Shown one piece after another: positions 25,094-37,717 of a stretch of 64,000 nucleotides of DNA (positions are counted from its first letter, which is position 1; each line of letters starts with the position of its first letter). Where the stretch lies: contig QRDG01000028.1 of the NCBI GenBank assembly GCA_012064385.1, positions 59,261 to 123,260 of the forward strand. The letters are read 5' to 3'. The notes below the pieces were generated by a model. That model was not told the origin of the DNA and made no database searches. It saw nothing but the letters and a program-made list of their open reading frames with translations. The stretch is from Puccinellia tenuiflora (taxonomy: Eukaryota > Streptophyta > Magnoliopsida > Poales > Poaceae). A program made the position numbers and the translations under genes.

Positions 25094-25574
25094 TGTTTGG
25101 TGTTTGGGAGGAGGTTATGGCTGTTTGTTGGGCGGCGGAGGAAAGCTCTGGTGTGGGTGAGTGAATTGTGTGGATCCCGGCGGTGAGATGCTGGGGTTAA
25201 ATAGCGCGAGGCGGTAAGTGTGGCGCGCGGTAACTCCACCTCGTGGCTGATTTGACTCGACGGCGGTACGCCTGACCTGCGACAAGAGCACTAATGCGAC
25301 GCGGGAGACGAGGCGATGAGAACGACGAACCGGTGAGTCGCTGCCAGGGTGGGCCCACAGAAAGCTTCGCGCGGTTTTCCCTTCGTTTCGCGCCACTTTC
25401 TTTCCGCTGGTGCCCCCAGGCAGAACCTGCCGCGGGTGGTTAGATCTGAGAACGCCGGATAAATTTTGGACCAAATCCGACAAAAAAACAAGCCTGAGGA
25501 CGACTGAGAGCAAAATGGGCCGCTGGTGGAAAAAAGGGGGCCTGGAAAGCTCTTTGGGGTGGCCGGAGTTGCTC
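24840..25574 (-). mobile_element. Right part of a PIF/Harbinger-like element
   Basis: The minus strand starts GAGCAACTCCGGCCACCCC at 25574, next to a TTA (25575-25577), the 3-bp target type of PIF/Harbinger elements. It resembles the GAGCATCTCCAC end of the element at 38209. The other end is not in the window; the element is interrupted at 24840. Confidence 0.55.
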
Positions 25575-25577
25575 TTA

Positions 25578-26427
25578 AATTCGGGACACAACGGAAGAGG
25601 CAGGGCACCATGCATATGGACAGCTGCTAGCAGGGTACGTACGGACAGCGGTAGCCGACCCCTATGTACGCATTCGCCGGCGTCTTTGCTAGATCCGCCG
25701 CCAGGAGTTTTTTTTAAAGGTTCAGTAGATCAGATCGTGGTAGGCCGGTCATCTAGATGAATGATCATTGCGGACTTATGCGTACGACTTTTGACTTCTG
25801 AGTATTCCAAGGCCATTAGCCGATGCCCAACCTACGTGTTGACTACCACCATATGACGTGGTTAGTTTCTTTTGTTTTCTGTTAATCACTCAAATGATTT
25901 TCTCCAACTCTCCGTCAATATCGTCACGATCTGAACCGATGCAGCTCGTGGCGACCAGCTAGCTGCTTGAATGCGACGTGTAAGAATGCTTGCATTATGA
26001 GATGAGTTTTTCCTAAGTAGGGGTACATCTACACCCTCACTTCTTTTATGCCGTACCAAAAAATTGAAAAATATATTAACATGTTGTACTACCAAATTTA
26101 TATTGCTCCCTGAAGTTTGACAATAAGGTGTGCCATTGAGAAGAACAAAAAAGATCAAATTTGATGAGTTTTATATTAAAATATATTTACTACCACTTTT
26201 TTCTATGTAGGTCACATACTATAAGTTTTTCGTCTCAATAATTTTATGTGACATAGCATCTTGTATTATACTCATCCTGTTTACAGATTTTTTGGAGTTG
26301 TGATTTAGTATGAAAAGGAAGAATCAAAAGTTAGTGAGAATGTAGGTGTCACGATGTTCACTCACAACCTTTTCTACTAGAAAAAAAGGGTGTTAGCCGG
26401 CTGATCCCTCTGCCGTGTCGATCAGCC
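25578..26427. other. Intergenic, no gene seen
   Basis: AT-rich after about 25780. Short frames only. The bases 26368-26427 include CTACTAGAAAAAAAGGG, like a worn CACTA end, just left of the better one. Confidence 0.6.
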
Positions 26428-26745
26428 CACTACTGGAATCGACGTTTTACCGTGTATTCAAAATATACGGTAAACGTCAAAAAACCGCCGGTAATTTTTT
26501 TGCCGAGCATAACACTCAGTAACAATTGGGCCGTTAAACACAACTTTGCCGAGTGTTGAACCACGGGGTCGTCCGTACTCGGTAACATGTTTGCCGTGTA
26601 TTTTTTCCAGACACTAAGGCACCAAAAAGTTGATCACTTTGTGAGTCGACAAAGCGGCCATCAGATGTTTACCGAGTGCCCGGAAGATTCTCGGCAAAGA
26701 ATCTTTGCCCGGCGAAGAATCTTTGCCGAGTGCCTCGTCGTCTCT
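26428..26745 (+). mobile_element. CACTA (En/Spm-like) transposon end fragment
   Basis: Starts CACTACTGGAATCGACG and carries repeated subterminal motifs (TTTGCCGAGTG, CTCGGCAAAGA, TTTACCGAGTGCC) typical of grass CACTA elements. No matching far end and no transposase, so a truncated or internally deleted copy. The right edge is approximate. Confidence 0.75.
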
Positions 26746-27000
26746 CGTCGTTGCTGACAAGAACTACATCGGAACTGCTGCTTGCCATGGCAACTACCTT
26801 GCTTCAACCCTGCTGCCTTGACACAAGTTCTCGTGGCTGGCTTGTTTATTGTACTAGCAACTAGCCAAGCCACGGCAACTAGCTATGGTTTTTAAGTTTT
26901 GTTTAGTCCTAGATGGGCATCTCCAGGTTATGAGATTCGGCTCACCAAGGCGTCAGGGCGCCATGGACGTATCCTGTGAAAAGGTGTGAAGCGGCTCGTG

Positions 27001-27769
27001 CAGGGCCGGCCCTGAGGGGGTCAGGTGTGCGGTCCGAACCGGGCCTCCAAAATCTAGGGCCCCCAGCTGCGTAGGTATGCATGTAAATAATATATTGTAA
27101 GCTCATAAAAAAAGTCTTTTAACTAGCCCAGAGAGGTAAGGGTCGCACGCACGCAGACGTAAGAAACTAAGCATCGTTGTCTCTCGGCCTTCCTTAGAAA
27201 TTTCGTCGTTCAGCCGTTCCGACTTTGCCCAAATCCTGCCCACTCGCGAGTCGCGCCCGTGATCGGCGCAAGCCTGGATTGACGATCCCCAAGCGGCAGC
27301 CGGCCGAGGCGCCATGGCCGTGGCTGGGCGGCGACGACGATAAAGGAGGCGCAACGAAATGTACCCTGACCATGAATCCAATCCGTGATAGGCGCGATCG
27401 CTCGAGGAGGTGAGTTATGTACTGCCCTGATCACTCATTCACTTGAGGAGGTAAGTACAGCTGCTAGCTGCTATCGGCAATTCTTGTCAAGACTAAGCCT
27501 TTGTCTATTTTTTTCGATTAAATCACTTAATTATGTATTGTATGCATATATCAGTGGTCTTCAGTTCATTGTGTCGACGATGTTAGAAGAAATTTTTAAG
27601 TTAATATGTATAAGTTTTTTGAAATATACTTACTGATTTTGATTGTATTTACGTGTAATTGACAATATATTTTACGTGATAATATAAATATTTATTTTAT
27701 GATATTTATATCAAAGGCCCCCAAATTTTAGTTTCGAACATGGCCCCGAAAATCTCAGGGCCAGCGCTG
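27001..27769. mobile_element. Non-autonomous hAT transposon
   Basis: Ends CAGGGCCGGCCCTGAG (27001-27016) and, inverted, CAGCGCTGGCCCTGAG (27754-27769). Flanks are GGCTCGTG (26993-27000) and GGGTCGTG (27770-27777), an 8-bp duplication with one mismatch, as expected for hAT. The 769-base body has no transposase. Confidence 0.82.
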
Positions 27770-27777
27770 GGGTCGTG

Positions 27778-28549
27778 CTGCTCGTGCAATATATACGGGC
27801 AACGCTCGCCATTGTTTTCTTCCTAGATCGATCGTGCGTCGTCTTCCTCGAGGGTCATTCGGTTGATCAGATCGCAGTTGGCGAATACTATGCAGATGCA
27901 TGTGCATTGGCTCACGGAGTCAACCTTGTGGAGGAGAACTACACTCCCCACGTACGTGTCGAAATACAGTGTAGATATGTGGATGCATGTGCAACGGCTG
28001 TTAGATAGTGTAGATACGTGTCGTGTCGAAGTACGGTGTACACATCTCTCTTTTTATATTTTATTGAGTCACTCAATTGATTTGACCAATTCTCGATCGA
28101 AATGGTCGGACCATCCCGTGACATATGGCAAGTGCAATATTCACATGTGGAAATGTTGATTTTATTTGTCTTACATGAATATTTTTTCATTATGATAAAA
28201 TACATTTTATACAAGACAACTTTTAGAAGTTAGGCAAACAATTTATTTGCAATATATGAATTTTAAAACAAATTCAATTACATTAGAGTGTGAGCCATGT
28301 TTAAATAAGAAATATTGACAGAGTATTTTAACTGTTGAAAAATCTGTAGTAGTTGCCCGACCATATTATTTGACATGCATGGACATTTTTCATGGGCGCT
28401 GAAATATATACGAGACATATGTTCATGTAGGAAAATTTTCTAAACTTGCATACGGGTTATACAACATTTTTATTAATCACGATTTCCAGATCATTTTTTA
28501 TTTGTCAAATTCTTTGTTAAGTGATATTCTAAAATTTCATAAATCAGAC
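27778..28549. other. Intergenic, no gene seen
   Basis: AT-rich. A short frame near 27840-27960 is too isolated to call a gene. Confidence 0.6.
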
Positions 28550-28552
28550 TAA

Positions 28553-28749
28553 GCCCCAATTCTTTTGGCAGCTTAAAAATAAGCTGCCCCCTCCCCAGCT
28601 TTTTTTAAAGTCATCCGGCTTATTATTTGAACCTTCTAGTTTAGTTATTAGATGACTAGTTTAGAATCTCCAAGTAATAAGCTAACTGGCTTATAGGATA
28701 AGTTGGGGAGGGGGCAGCTTATTTCTTAAGCTGGCAAAAGAACTGGGCC
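28553..28749. mobile_element. Tourist-like foldback MITE
   Basis: 197 bases with inverted ends of about 50 bases, nearly complementary (GCCCCAATTCTTTTGGCAGC against GGCCCAGTTCTTTTGCCAGC inverted, both followed by a shared AAATAAGCTGCCCCCTCCCC). Flanked by TAA on both sides (28550-28552, 28750-28752), the target type of Tourist/PIF elements. Confidence 0.85.
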
Positions 28750-28752
28750 TAA

Positions 28753-30132
28753 ACGCTTAGGCCTTAGGAGAAACGGCAGCCTATGCGGCGCAAGCTCTGA
28801 AGTACAGTAGCCCCGAACTAGCAACCCATTAGGCAATTTCAAAGCCCAAATGGAACAACGACAACGTTATGGTCCACTCCCTTACAAGCCTAAGAGAATA
28901 TCAGGGCCCGGGAAGAAAATCATTTGTAACTCGTCAGCTCCAATGATTTTGTAGAAAAAAACGGGAATCCTTTTTATGCCTCAAAAAAATTCTGAAAAAA
29001 AACATATAAGTTTATATACATAGCTACTATATACATTCAGTTTGCATCGACATATTTTATCATATGTAGTCTGCATAAGAAAGATAAATGTTGGACAGAA
29101 ATAAGTTATTTTTAGCTTTCATAGCCATGATTTGGTAAATTTTGTGTAGTCTACAGTAGTACGTATTATTTAGCAAAACTCTCCAAATATCAAGATAACG
29201 CGTGTATGTCTTGGTTTTATTGCTCCCGCTTCCTCATCTTTTTTAGAGTTTTCGAAAATTTGAAATACCATTTTCGAATGTTTTGAATTATTGAGATCAC
29301 TCGAGCTCGGTAGTCAAAACACCTTACTCCAGTTGTAGTTCTCAACACTCAGTTTGTATTCGAAACTCGACCATTACAAAAATAATTGGTATTGAGCATC
29401 CTTTTAGAATCGTCTTAAGGCATGTACACTTAGCCATAACGGACCAGCACACGAAAACCTAACAGGCCGGTCCACCTAACCCTAGCAGGCCGGCCCACGC
29501 TAACCTAACAGGCAGGCCCACTTACTGTTTACAGGCCGGCCCACTTAACATGAGGAGGCATTACTTGGGCCTGGTAACCGTGGTAGAAAAAGATGATGGA
29601 AGCTTACAACTGTAAAAACATTGGTGGAACAGAGAAATAGGCCAATAATTGAATAAGGGCAAATAATATGATACAAACAACTGCATGCTAGATCAATGAA
29701 ACATCATATGTTGAAAAAAACATCATGAAAATTAAATCGTTCGAAACTTGTTCGGGCTCAATGATACTTACAGTAGCTACGTATCCGCATCCGCTGTTAA
29801 GCGTGACCCGGCATTGGTTGGCGCGTGCACTGTACCACGTACGTACGCGGCTCCAAATGATATGCTAGCTAGCTTGATTATTTTCTGTAACAGGTCATAA
29901 TGTTTCCAAATCATGCATGGGTTGTAGACAAGACGATCTCTTGGTCTTGCTCGATCAGTGACAGCTACGCCTCAGCTGCTTAAATTAGCAGCAGGTAGCA
30001 TGGCAATCAGCCGTGTCGATTAATTCGATTTGAGTACACGAGCCAGCTTACAAATTCACTGTTTCAACACGATCGATCGTGTACTGGCCTTGTCTGCATT
30101 TGAATATATACCCACTCACCCTGCTGTCCGGG
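28753..30132. other. Intergenic; short AGGCCGGCCCAC repeats
   Basis: No gene seen. At 29460-29550 a short block has four imperfect copies of AACAGGCCGGCCCAC-like units. The rest is AT-rich. Confidence 0.6.
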
Positions 30133-30328
30133 GTTCCACTGTTGTCGCACATGCATGCTCCACGCACTCGGTCGTCCATGTGATGGACGTGAGAGGTGAT
30201 CTCAATCGGAAACTATGCTGTCACATCACCCATACCTGCGCGTCTCATTCTCATTCGTGCAATACAGTCTTGCGCTTGTCCAGTTCCATAATTTGCACGG
30301 AGAGCCTCTGCCGGTAGAAACCGGATGA
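30133..30328. repeat. Dispersed duplicate, copy A
   Basis: About 195 bases matching 37718-37917 at roughly 80-85% with small indels. Shared blocks include ATACCTGCGCGTCTC, CCATAATTTGCACGGA and TAGAAACCGGATG. No coding function seen. Confidence 0.8.
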
Positions 30329-30769
30329 GAGTTTCTTTAGGTGCTACAAGTGTTATTTTAAAATATTTTTTAAAAATAATTTTAAGAAGTGGGAGTGTTC
30401 ATAAGATACGTGTCTATAAACACCAAAATTTAGAGAAAACTCTAAACTACAGCCAGCTGATCGTTAACCTCTCATTTTCGTCTCGCTCACCTCCTCCCGT
30501 CTCATTCGGACACGCACCCGTTTGCATCCTGTCGCTCGTATCTATAATTTTTTATTTTTTCATGCTAGTTTTATATCATTGCTACATGTTTTTACTATAT
30601 TTTTTTTATCATTTTAGAGAAATTCTTCGGACTAACCTATTAAAAAGATGACTACTGCCAGTTTTTTTTTGCTGTTTCTGTGTTTTAGAAAAGTTGTTAC
30701 AGAAATATCCTCAAAACTGGACCATAATTTACGAAGATTTATTATTCAACAAAACGAAGACGGTGTCCA

Positions 30770-31251
30770 AATGCGAGCCGGGGTGGAGCACCAGGGTCCA
30801 GGGACGACCCCCAGGTGCGGCCTAGGGTGGGGTCGTGCCCTCTGATCTCCTGGGCCTCCTGGCCTCCCCCAGGTCGCCTCTTCGCCTATAAAAAGTCTCC
30901 TGACCTAAAACGTCTAGGGCGGCCATTATTTTTCGACGATACATATCCAGAAGCCGCCGCCATCTCGAAACCCTAATTCGGGGTTCTGTAGTCATGTTTC
31001 GGCACCCTGGCGGAGGGGGAAATCATCACCGGAGACCTTTTCATCGTCGTGACTGCCTCCGAGGTGATGCGTGAGTAGTTCATCCTTGAAGTATGGGTTC
31101 ATATCAGTAGCTAGAGGGTTGTCTCTACTCATTATGCTTCCATGTTATGATTTTCTGAGCTGGCTAACATGATCAAGATCGATATTATGTAACTGCTACA
31201 TGTTGTGTTTGCTGGGATTTAATAAACTGTAAAATTATGATCAGGTTGTTC
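30770..31251 (+). repeat. LTR-like leader sequence of an unclassified retroelement
   Basis: CCTATAAAAAG (30885-30895) followed about 80 bases later by AAACCCTAATTCGG, then a GA-rich leader and GTGATGCGTGAGTAG. This layout recurs at 31664-31920 inside the solo LTR, so I read both as plant LTR promoter-leader regions. Boundaries unknown; the solo LTR at 31257 is inserted into it. Confidence 0.5.
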
Positions 31252-31256
31252 ATGTT

Positions 31257-32760
31257 TGATTCATCTAAAATGCATACATAAACTTTGCACTATAATAGTT
31301 ATATTCCATTCATATTTGCATCATATAAGGGGTATATTACTGTTATTTAATGATTTTTGGTAATTTATAATGATTTCCCCTTTATATGGAATTAATCCTG
31401 CGCAGGCAGAAAACCCCTATTTCTTTCTTTATTTGTTTCAGGACCTTAACGACGTCATAATGAGCTATAAATTTAGGGGAGTCATTATTTCGGAAGGAGA
31501 AGATTTAGGAGCGAAAGAAGTCAACGAACGGAGGCCGGAGGACCAAAAGGGGGGTCCCACGCGGCTATAGTACCAGGCCGCGTGGGCCCATCCAATTTGG
31601 CCCTCGTGGCCCCGTTTGCATCGATCCTTCGCCCAGAAGAATCCTCGTGAACTAAAAACGCCTATATAAAAGGTCCCCCGACGTTTTCCAGAGGGAGGCG
31701 GCAGAGAAACGCAAAACCAGAAACAGAGAGGCAGAGGGCTGCCGCCGGAGAAGATCGGAGGGGGGAAACGCCGCCGGAATCCACCTCCGGAGGGCTCCAC
31801 CCCCCTCCGGCGTGATCATCATCAACATCTACAGCAAGATCGTCTCCACTCCGGGCTGCACCTCTTCATCAACCTCTCCATCAAGCTCCTCATCTCCATG
31901 ATGAAGGGGGAGTAGTCTCCCTCGGGGCTGAAGGCTCATACCGGTAGCTATGTGGTTTATCTTTCTCTCCCATGGTGTGATCTTTATGTGATCATGAGCT
32001 TTGTAATCTAGTTGAATCCATAGATGGTACTCTTTTTTATCTTATGAATTATGCTACTCAAATTGTTTTATTAATGTGATTGCCGGAGTCACCTTTGTCC
32101 CATGGTGTGAAGTTGACAGTGCGTGCACCGTGTGTGTCTCTTAGGCTAAAGATTACATGAATACTTATCATGAGTTATTATTTGTGTTGGGTGTCTCTAT
32201 GATATTGTGGTGTTTGTTAGTACTATCTTTGGATGCGAATAGTGACCGCATGAAGTGTCCATAGATGTGGAATACGAACTTTAAGGTGTGCTTTTTGTAG
32301 CCCTACATAATGGATTGGTGTTCTTTATCCAACCAGAAATTAATTCAGAGTAGCATAATGAGGAGGAATTATCTATGTATTCAATTATATTATTATTGTT
32401 GAGAGTGTCCACTAGTGAAAGCATGATCCCTAGGCCTTATTTCCAAAGCACCGTTTACACCTTTGTCTTGTCCTCTTGCATTAAAGAGGATTGGGACACT
32501 TTCACACTCTTGTTCCCTTGTCTTGTCCTCTTGCATTAAAGAGGATTGGGACACTTTTACATTCTTGTTTTGTTACATTAAACTTCCATCCATTAAATCA
32601 ACCATCTTGTTCTTTAAACTTGTTTAGTGCATAATCAACTAAAACTTGTGACACTTTAGTTGTAGGGAATAGATAACTTTTCCTTCTTGCTCCTGCGGAT
32701 CGATACCCTTCTTCCATATTGAGAGGTGCTACAGTGATCCCCTGCTCTTGGGGGTTATCA
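31257..32760 (+). repeat. Probable solo LTR
   Basis: 1504 bases from TGATTCATC to ..GGGGGTTATCA, flanked by ATGTT on both sides (31252-31256, 32761-32765). CCTATATAAAAGG (near 31661-31673) is a TATA box, followed by a leader ending around the GGGGGAGTAG at 31908. Two 55-base tandem units lie at 32463-32517 and 32518-32571. No internal region or second LTR is present. The start was picked by seeking the matching flank, so it is less certain than the end. Confidence 0.68.
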
Positions 32761-32765
32761 ATGTT

Positions 32766-35079
32766 TCGTATATGTTTTATTTAAATTCTTTGCATATGCT
32801 CTTAGATGTATTTGTTTACTTTAACCAAACTAGCAAGGTGGCCCTCGCAAATGCGAGGGTATTGTATTTAGCTTACTAAATATATGCATGGAAATTTTGT
32901 GTGGTTCATAGATATTGGAAGGACGGAAATCTAAATCATAACATTCTATAACTGTTAAAAATATAATGGTAGATAAAATATAACATGTGTGGACTTTTTT
33001 AATTAATAGCAGAGTATGTATTCTGATATGTTCCAAAAATACCATGTCATATATTCTACAAAGTCATTCACTTTTAACCGTCGGTAGTGCTATTTGTTTT
33101 TTCATGTAACAATGACTACATGGACTTAGATGGCACATAGTTTCATACAGAGAAGCTAAAAAAAGATACTTTGATGTTACATAGTTTTACTGCCAGTCAT
33201 CTCACAGATTTTTTTAATTGAACCGTAAAACTCTAGTTAGCAGGTTATTATCACTCCTTTCAGCATCCTCGTACAACCAATTACTTTGGTCGATTCTCTA
33301 TATTTGCATAATTTAACCCCTCCTTATAAACCACCATTCAACACAATAATTATACACTCTTACTCACTTGTGTTTTTCATGTAGTGATAGAAGACTACAT
33401 TGCTATGGACAACGTTCTTTTGGCATCTTCATCAGTCATAATTTTTCTACATGTTTGCAAATTCCAATGTTCTCTCCGATTTTAAGAATAAGAAACCAAA
33501 TAATGTTCCTTGCAAAAAAAAAAAACCCAAAGAAACATACATGAAGTATATTTAATCACATCATAGGAAAATCATAAAAACTCATTGGACACAATTTTTT
33601 TTCCAAAATTGTATCATTAAAGCAATTTATTATTTCTTATAATTCACAACGGTTCAAATCCTAGATCTATAGGAAATTTCAAAGAATTATTTTAATGACT
33701 TATTTCTTATTTCTTATAATGACTATGAAATTATTCCTTATTTCTTATAATGAGTCTAAAATAATTATAAGCGAAAATGGTACCATATAATTTGTGACAG
33801 AAAAGTAAATATTATTGGTGAACTATCTTCACAACAACCAATTTTTTTTTGGTGTTCATAGTTCATTTTAATATTTCAACCTATAGATTCATTGGATGGT
33901 TGTTATATATAATGTTAATGTAAACCTATGAAATCTTTTTCTGGGATGAGTTAAATTTCATACACTTTAGGAAGATCTATCGATTGGTGCAATTACATGA
34001 TCTATTAACCATGATTTTCTTAAGTACAACTATAAAATCTATTGCTTGTTATTTTATAAAAAACTATTATGATGATATGTTGGTTTTGATCTTGTTTATG
34101 AGTATTTATGAACATTTTTTGTTTATGATCTACTAACAAAAAAAGGTTCTGCTAGATTATTAGCCATATGTTTCTCTTCTCAAATATTTCTCACATATCT
34201 TTCTTTCGCTACCATGTTGTGCTTGTCTACCATACTTTTATATTAAAATAGAATTCCATTTTAGATATGGGTAGTTTAGATTATAATCATGCATTAATAA
34301 ATAGCTGTCTCATTAACTTAAGAATTCCCTTGGCATCAAACCCAATCTCCAAATTTTCCTTTTCACCAAAAGGAAATTCTTCCAATCTCTACCAAGCTTC
34401 ATTCACCCTCTCGACAATAAAACCTCTGAGATGTGAGAGAGGCACTAATCAGTATCCTAAGTATTTTAGGAATGTTATGTTACTATGTATCAACAATTAT
34501 CTGGCGATGGTCCATGGAGCCAATGTACTTTTGTTGCTTTAATTAAACCTCGGGCTTTGTGCCATATGTGTATAGTTAAATAGGATTACTGCGGAATATG
34601 TGCCAACGGTCATGCCGATAGCAAGCCAATAGCGATAATTTCGTCTATCTCGAAACTCCTCGACTCAAATCGTCAGTGGACGAAGTAGTGTAAATATGTG
34701 TATATATATGGTGGTAGTGTGCTCGTGAGTATATCTACATCTTAATCAATGTTTCTATAAACTATAGTCATCTTGTGCTTGAACTTTTATTTTTATTCTC
34801 AATCTCGAAACTCCTCGACTAAATTTTTTTACTGTCCGATTGGGTACGATTTGCACTTTTTTTTTTGTTGCGGCTTATTTCTTTGCAAATCCGATTTAAT
34901 TAATAAAAAATTATTGGGTGCTGATGTTGTAGGATTGGGATGGAATGGGGAGCCAATAGGGATGGATCGAGGAAGCAATAGTAAGACGTGCGATTTATCA
35001 TCGCAGCCTCACGGAAAATAAATAAAATTCCAGAGCACAACCGTGAATTTACCATGATGCAGTTCTAGGACACCTCAAA
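32766..35079. other. AT-rich intergenic DNA, possible decayed transposon
   Basis: No gene seen. CTAGCAAGGTGGCCCTCGCA (32830-32849) resembles the end of a common unclassified grass DNA element; I could not find its partner end. Confidence 0.45.
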
Positions 35080-35081
35080 TA

Positions 35082-35175
35082 CTCGCTCCGATCTATAAAA
35101 AGTGTTGCTCATTTTATATTAAGTTAGTACAAACTTTATACTAAGTAGACGATACTTTTTATGGATTGGAGGGAG
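35082..35175. mobile_element. Stowaway MITE
   Basis: 94 bases with inverted ends CTCGCTCCGATCTATAAAAA and, inverted from the right, CTCCCTCCAATCCATAAAAA. Flanked by TA at 35080-35081 and 35176-35177, the Tc1/mariner target type. Confidence 0.85.
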
Positions 35176-35604
35176 TAGAAAAGATTACGCATCTAGGGGT
35201 GCAACTAAGGCAGTACAACTTATATTTTAAGTAAGCTTTGCACGTTTCCTTTTCTATTTGTGCAGGTTGGTTGCTTTGCAGATCCGATCGATTTTAATTT
35301 CACAGAAAAAAAATGGAAAGAGAAGAGCCCGTCTTGTCGCGATAGACAAAACTGAGTGCGATCAAATTTATGTTAACTGCCGGGTCAGAGATATGCCGCT
35401 ATTCGTACAGTTACGGGGGTCTAGACCCGACACCTTATCTTCTTAATATTGACCGTGTTACACAGGTTACGTGCGTAACTTAATATATTTCGTTAAATCC
35501 TGCCCATAAATTTTAGATCCAACAGTCAATATAATTCGGGTGATATGGATTAACGTAGTTTCTTCGTTTTAGATTTCATATTGTGCTTTTATAGTATATA
35601 ATAA

Positions 35605-37700
35605 GTACTGCTGCCATCAAAGCTATTTTCCCTGTTCAAGATATGGATTCCTCATTCATTCACCTTGGTCATCCACTCATTCTCCCGGCTAAAGATAGGG
35701 CTTCAGCCTATAACTTTGTTTTCGACAAATTCAGATCCAAACTGAGTACTTACAAAGCGGATAGACTCTCCCATGCTGCTTGACTCGAACTAATCAAATT
35801 TGTCTTTTCCTCGATTCCGGTTTACTATATGTCTAACATTCTCTTTTCTAAGAAATTCATTTCAAAACTCACGGCCATAATAAGAACTTTCTGGTGGACC
35901 GAAGTAAGAGAGGATTCTACGACTCCTAGTCTTTGTCTGAAAGCTTGGAAGGATCTTTGTGCGCCAAAAAAGGAAGGGGGGCTGGGTATTAGGAACCTGC
36001 AAGCTATAAATCAAAGCCTCATCTTAATGTCAGCTTGGCGAATTGCCCACAACCCCAATGATCATCTTCACCTTGTCCTTCAAGCTAAATACTTCCCTGG
36101 TACATCCATCTGGCGATGCAGTCCTAACACTCCTAAATCTGCCTTCTGGGCTTCGGTCCTCAAAGTTCTCCCAATCCTTAAAACCAATGTTTCCTATCAG
36201 CTAACCCAAGGTAATCTCTCCATTTGGAGCACGCCTTGGTTCTCTTCTTGGGACACTATCTATGAGGACTTAATCATCCAGCCTTCGGGTTTCACCTATC
36301 CGGCACTCGTAAAAGACCTTTGGATCCCAATCAAAAAGTCTGGAATGAGAATCTGATTGACTCGCTTTTCACTCCTACAACAGCCTGTAACATTAAGCGA
36401 ACTCCTATTATTAATTCAGATGATTCAGACTTCCTATGTTGGAAGCTGACCCGAGATGGTAAATGCAATGCAAAATCCGCATATCATGCTTGTTTACAGA
36501 TAATGTATGATCAAGGGAAAGAACAGCGCCCAGCTGCCCCCTCTCAAGATACTATTCAGCTGCTAAAACAGGTATGGAAATGCAAGGAAATCATTCCCAA
36601 GAATCCAAACTTTTGCCTGGCGATTCCTTCGAAGAGCACTTTCGACAGGAGATAGAGCGGGTCGTTTCGTTAAACACATTGATAAACTTTGCTGCAGGTG
36701 TAGAATGCAAGAAGACGAGGTACACCTATTCTTTACTTGCCCCTTTGTAAAATCTGCTTGGTTTATTGCTCCCTGGTATATCAGGACTGAGCTTATTGTG
36801 CAAAACTGCTCCACCTTAACTCAAATAATTATGACGCTGCTTAATATGAATCATCCTTATGCTTCTTTACAAAATATCTTTACTTTTATGTGGTGCATTT
36901 GGAAATCCAGGAATGACTTTCTCTTTCAGAGGAAAAACGGGGAGCCTTACCAAATATTCATTAATGCTCAGGCCCTTATGAATAATCTTGAGCTTTATAA
37001 ACCCACTTCCTCTACTATGCAGGGAAGTATTCAGAAGCAATTGCAGGTGTTTGTGATCAGAGACGCAACTCCAAATCAGCTTCCAGTACTGATACAGGGA
37101 TCCACAATCACACCTAATGAATCACTTGAAGGAGCTATTATTTTTGCAGATGCAGCTTGGAAATGCAGGAAAATCCTGGGATCAGAAGGGCAAGAAGTAT
37201 CAGGGATAGGAGTCTATATTCGAGACAACTCTGATCAAAGGAAATGGAGCATCAGGATGCAGGCTTCGGTGCCACATCAATCTTCAGTATTCCTAGCAGA
37301 AGCAAAAGCCCTCCTTTTGGCGGCGAAAGTTGCACAGGTCCTACGCATTGATAGGCCAAAAATCCTAATAGACAATCAGGTACTTGCAAAAACGGCAGCA
37401 GGGAGAAGACTAGATCATCCACTCCTTCACTGGAATGCAAGAGCTTCCCTAGCTGATTACTACGAAGCCACCTCAAGTTCATCTCCGCAGGTCTTCCATA
37501 TCTCCAGGAAATTCAATGAAGTGGCCCACAATTGTGCAACACAGGTTCTTAGGCAAAGCCTAAATCAACCTATTTTTAGGTGCTCAAGTTCAGCTCACTC
37601 TCAAAATGAGTGTCCTGTAATTTCAATTTTACAACATGTACACTTCTAGGACTTTGTACTACTTACTGTCTGGTGCAGTTGAGCTGAATAAAAGGTAGGC
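35605..37700 (+). pseudogene. 5'-truncated LINE: RT end, zf-RVT and RNase H
   Basis: The frame starts inside the RT thumb (IHLGHPLILPAKDR.., then LELIKFVFSSIPVYYMSNI), passes the KDLCAPKKEGGLGIRNL block, a zf-RVT zinc region (CCRCRM..EVHLFFTCPFVKSAW), and ends with a plant LINE RNase H (IIFADAAW, EAKALLLAA, ILIDNQ, FNEVAHNCA). It is broken by a stop near 35781 and shifts near 36330 and 36610. The last 314-codon frame (36705-37649) is intact. The 3' end has AATAAAAGG near 37687. The missing 5' part is typical of LINE copies. Confidence 0.9.
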
Positions 37701-37717
37701 GCCTCTTATATCTCACA

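Noticed and set aside
25690..27900. Weak likeness between peptides near 25705 and 27845 (both with SVDQI.VG)
   Set aside because: The DNA match is only a few short words around GATCAGATCG; not enough for a duplicated exon.
29460..29550. Short spaced repeats that could suggest an array
   Set aside because: Only four irregular units with no constant spacing; not a CRISPR and not expected in a plant.
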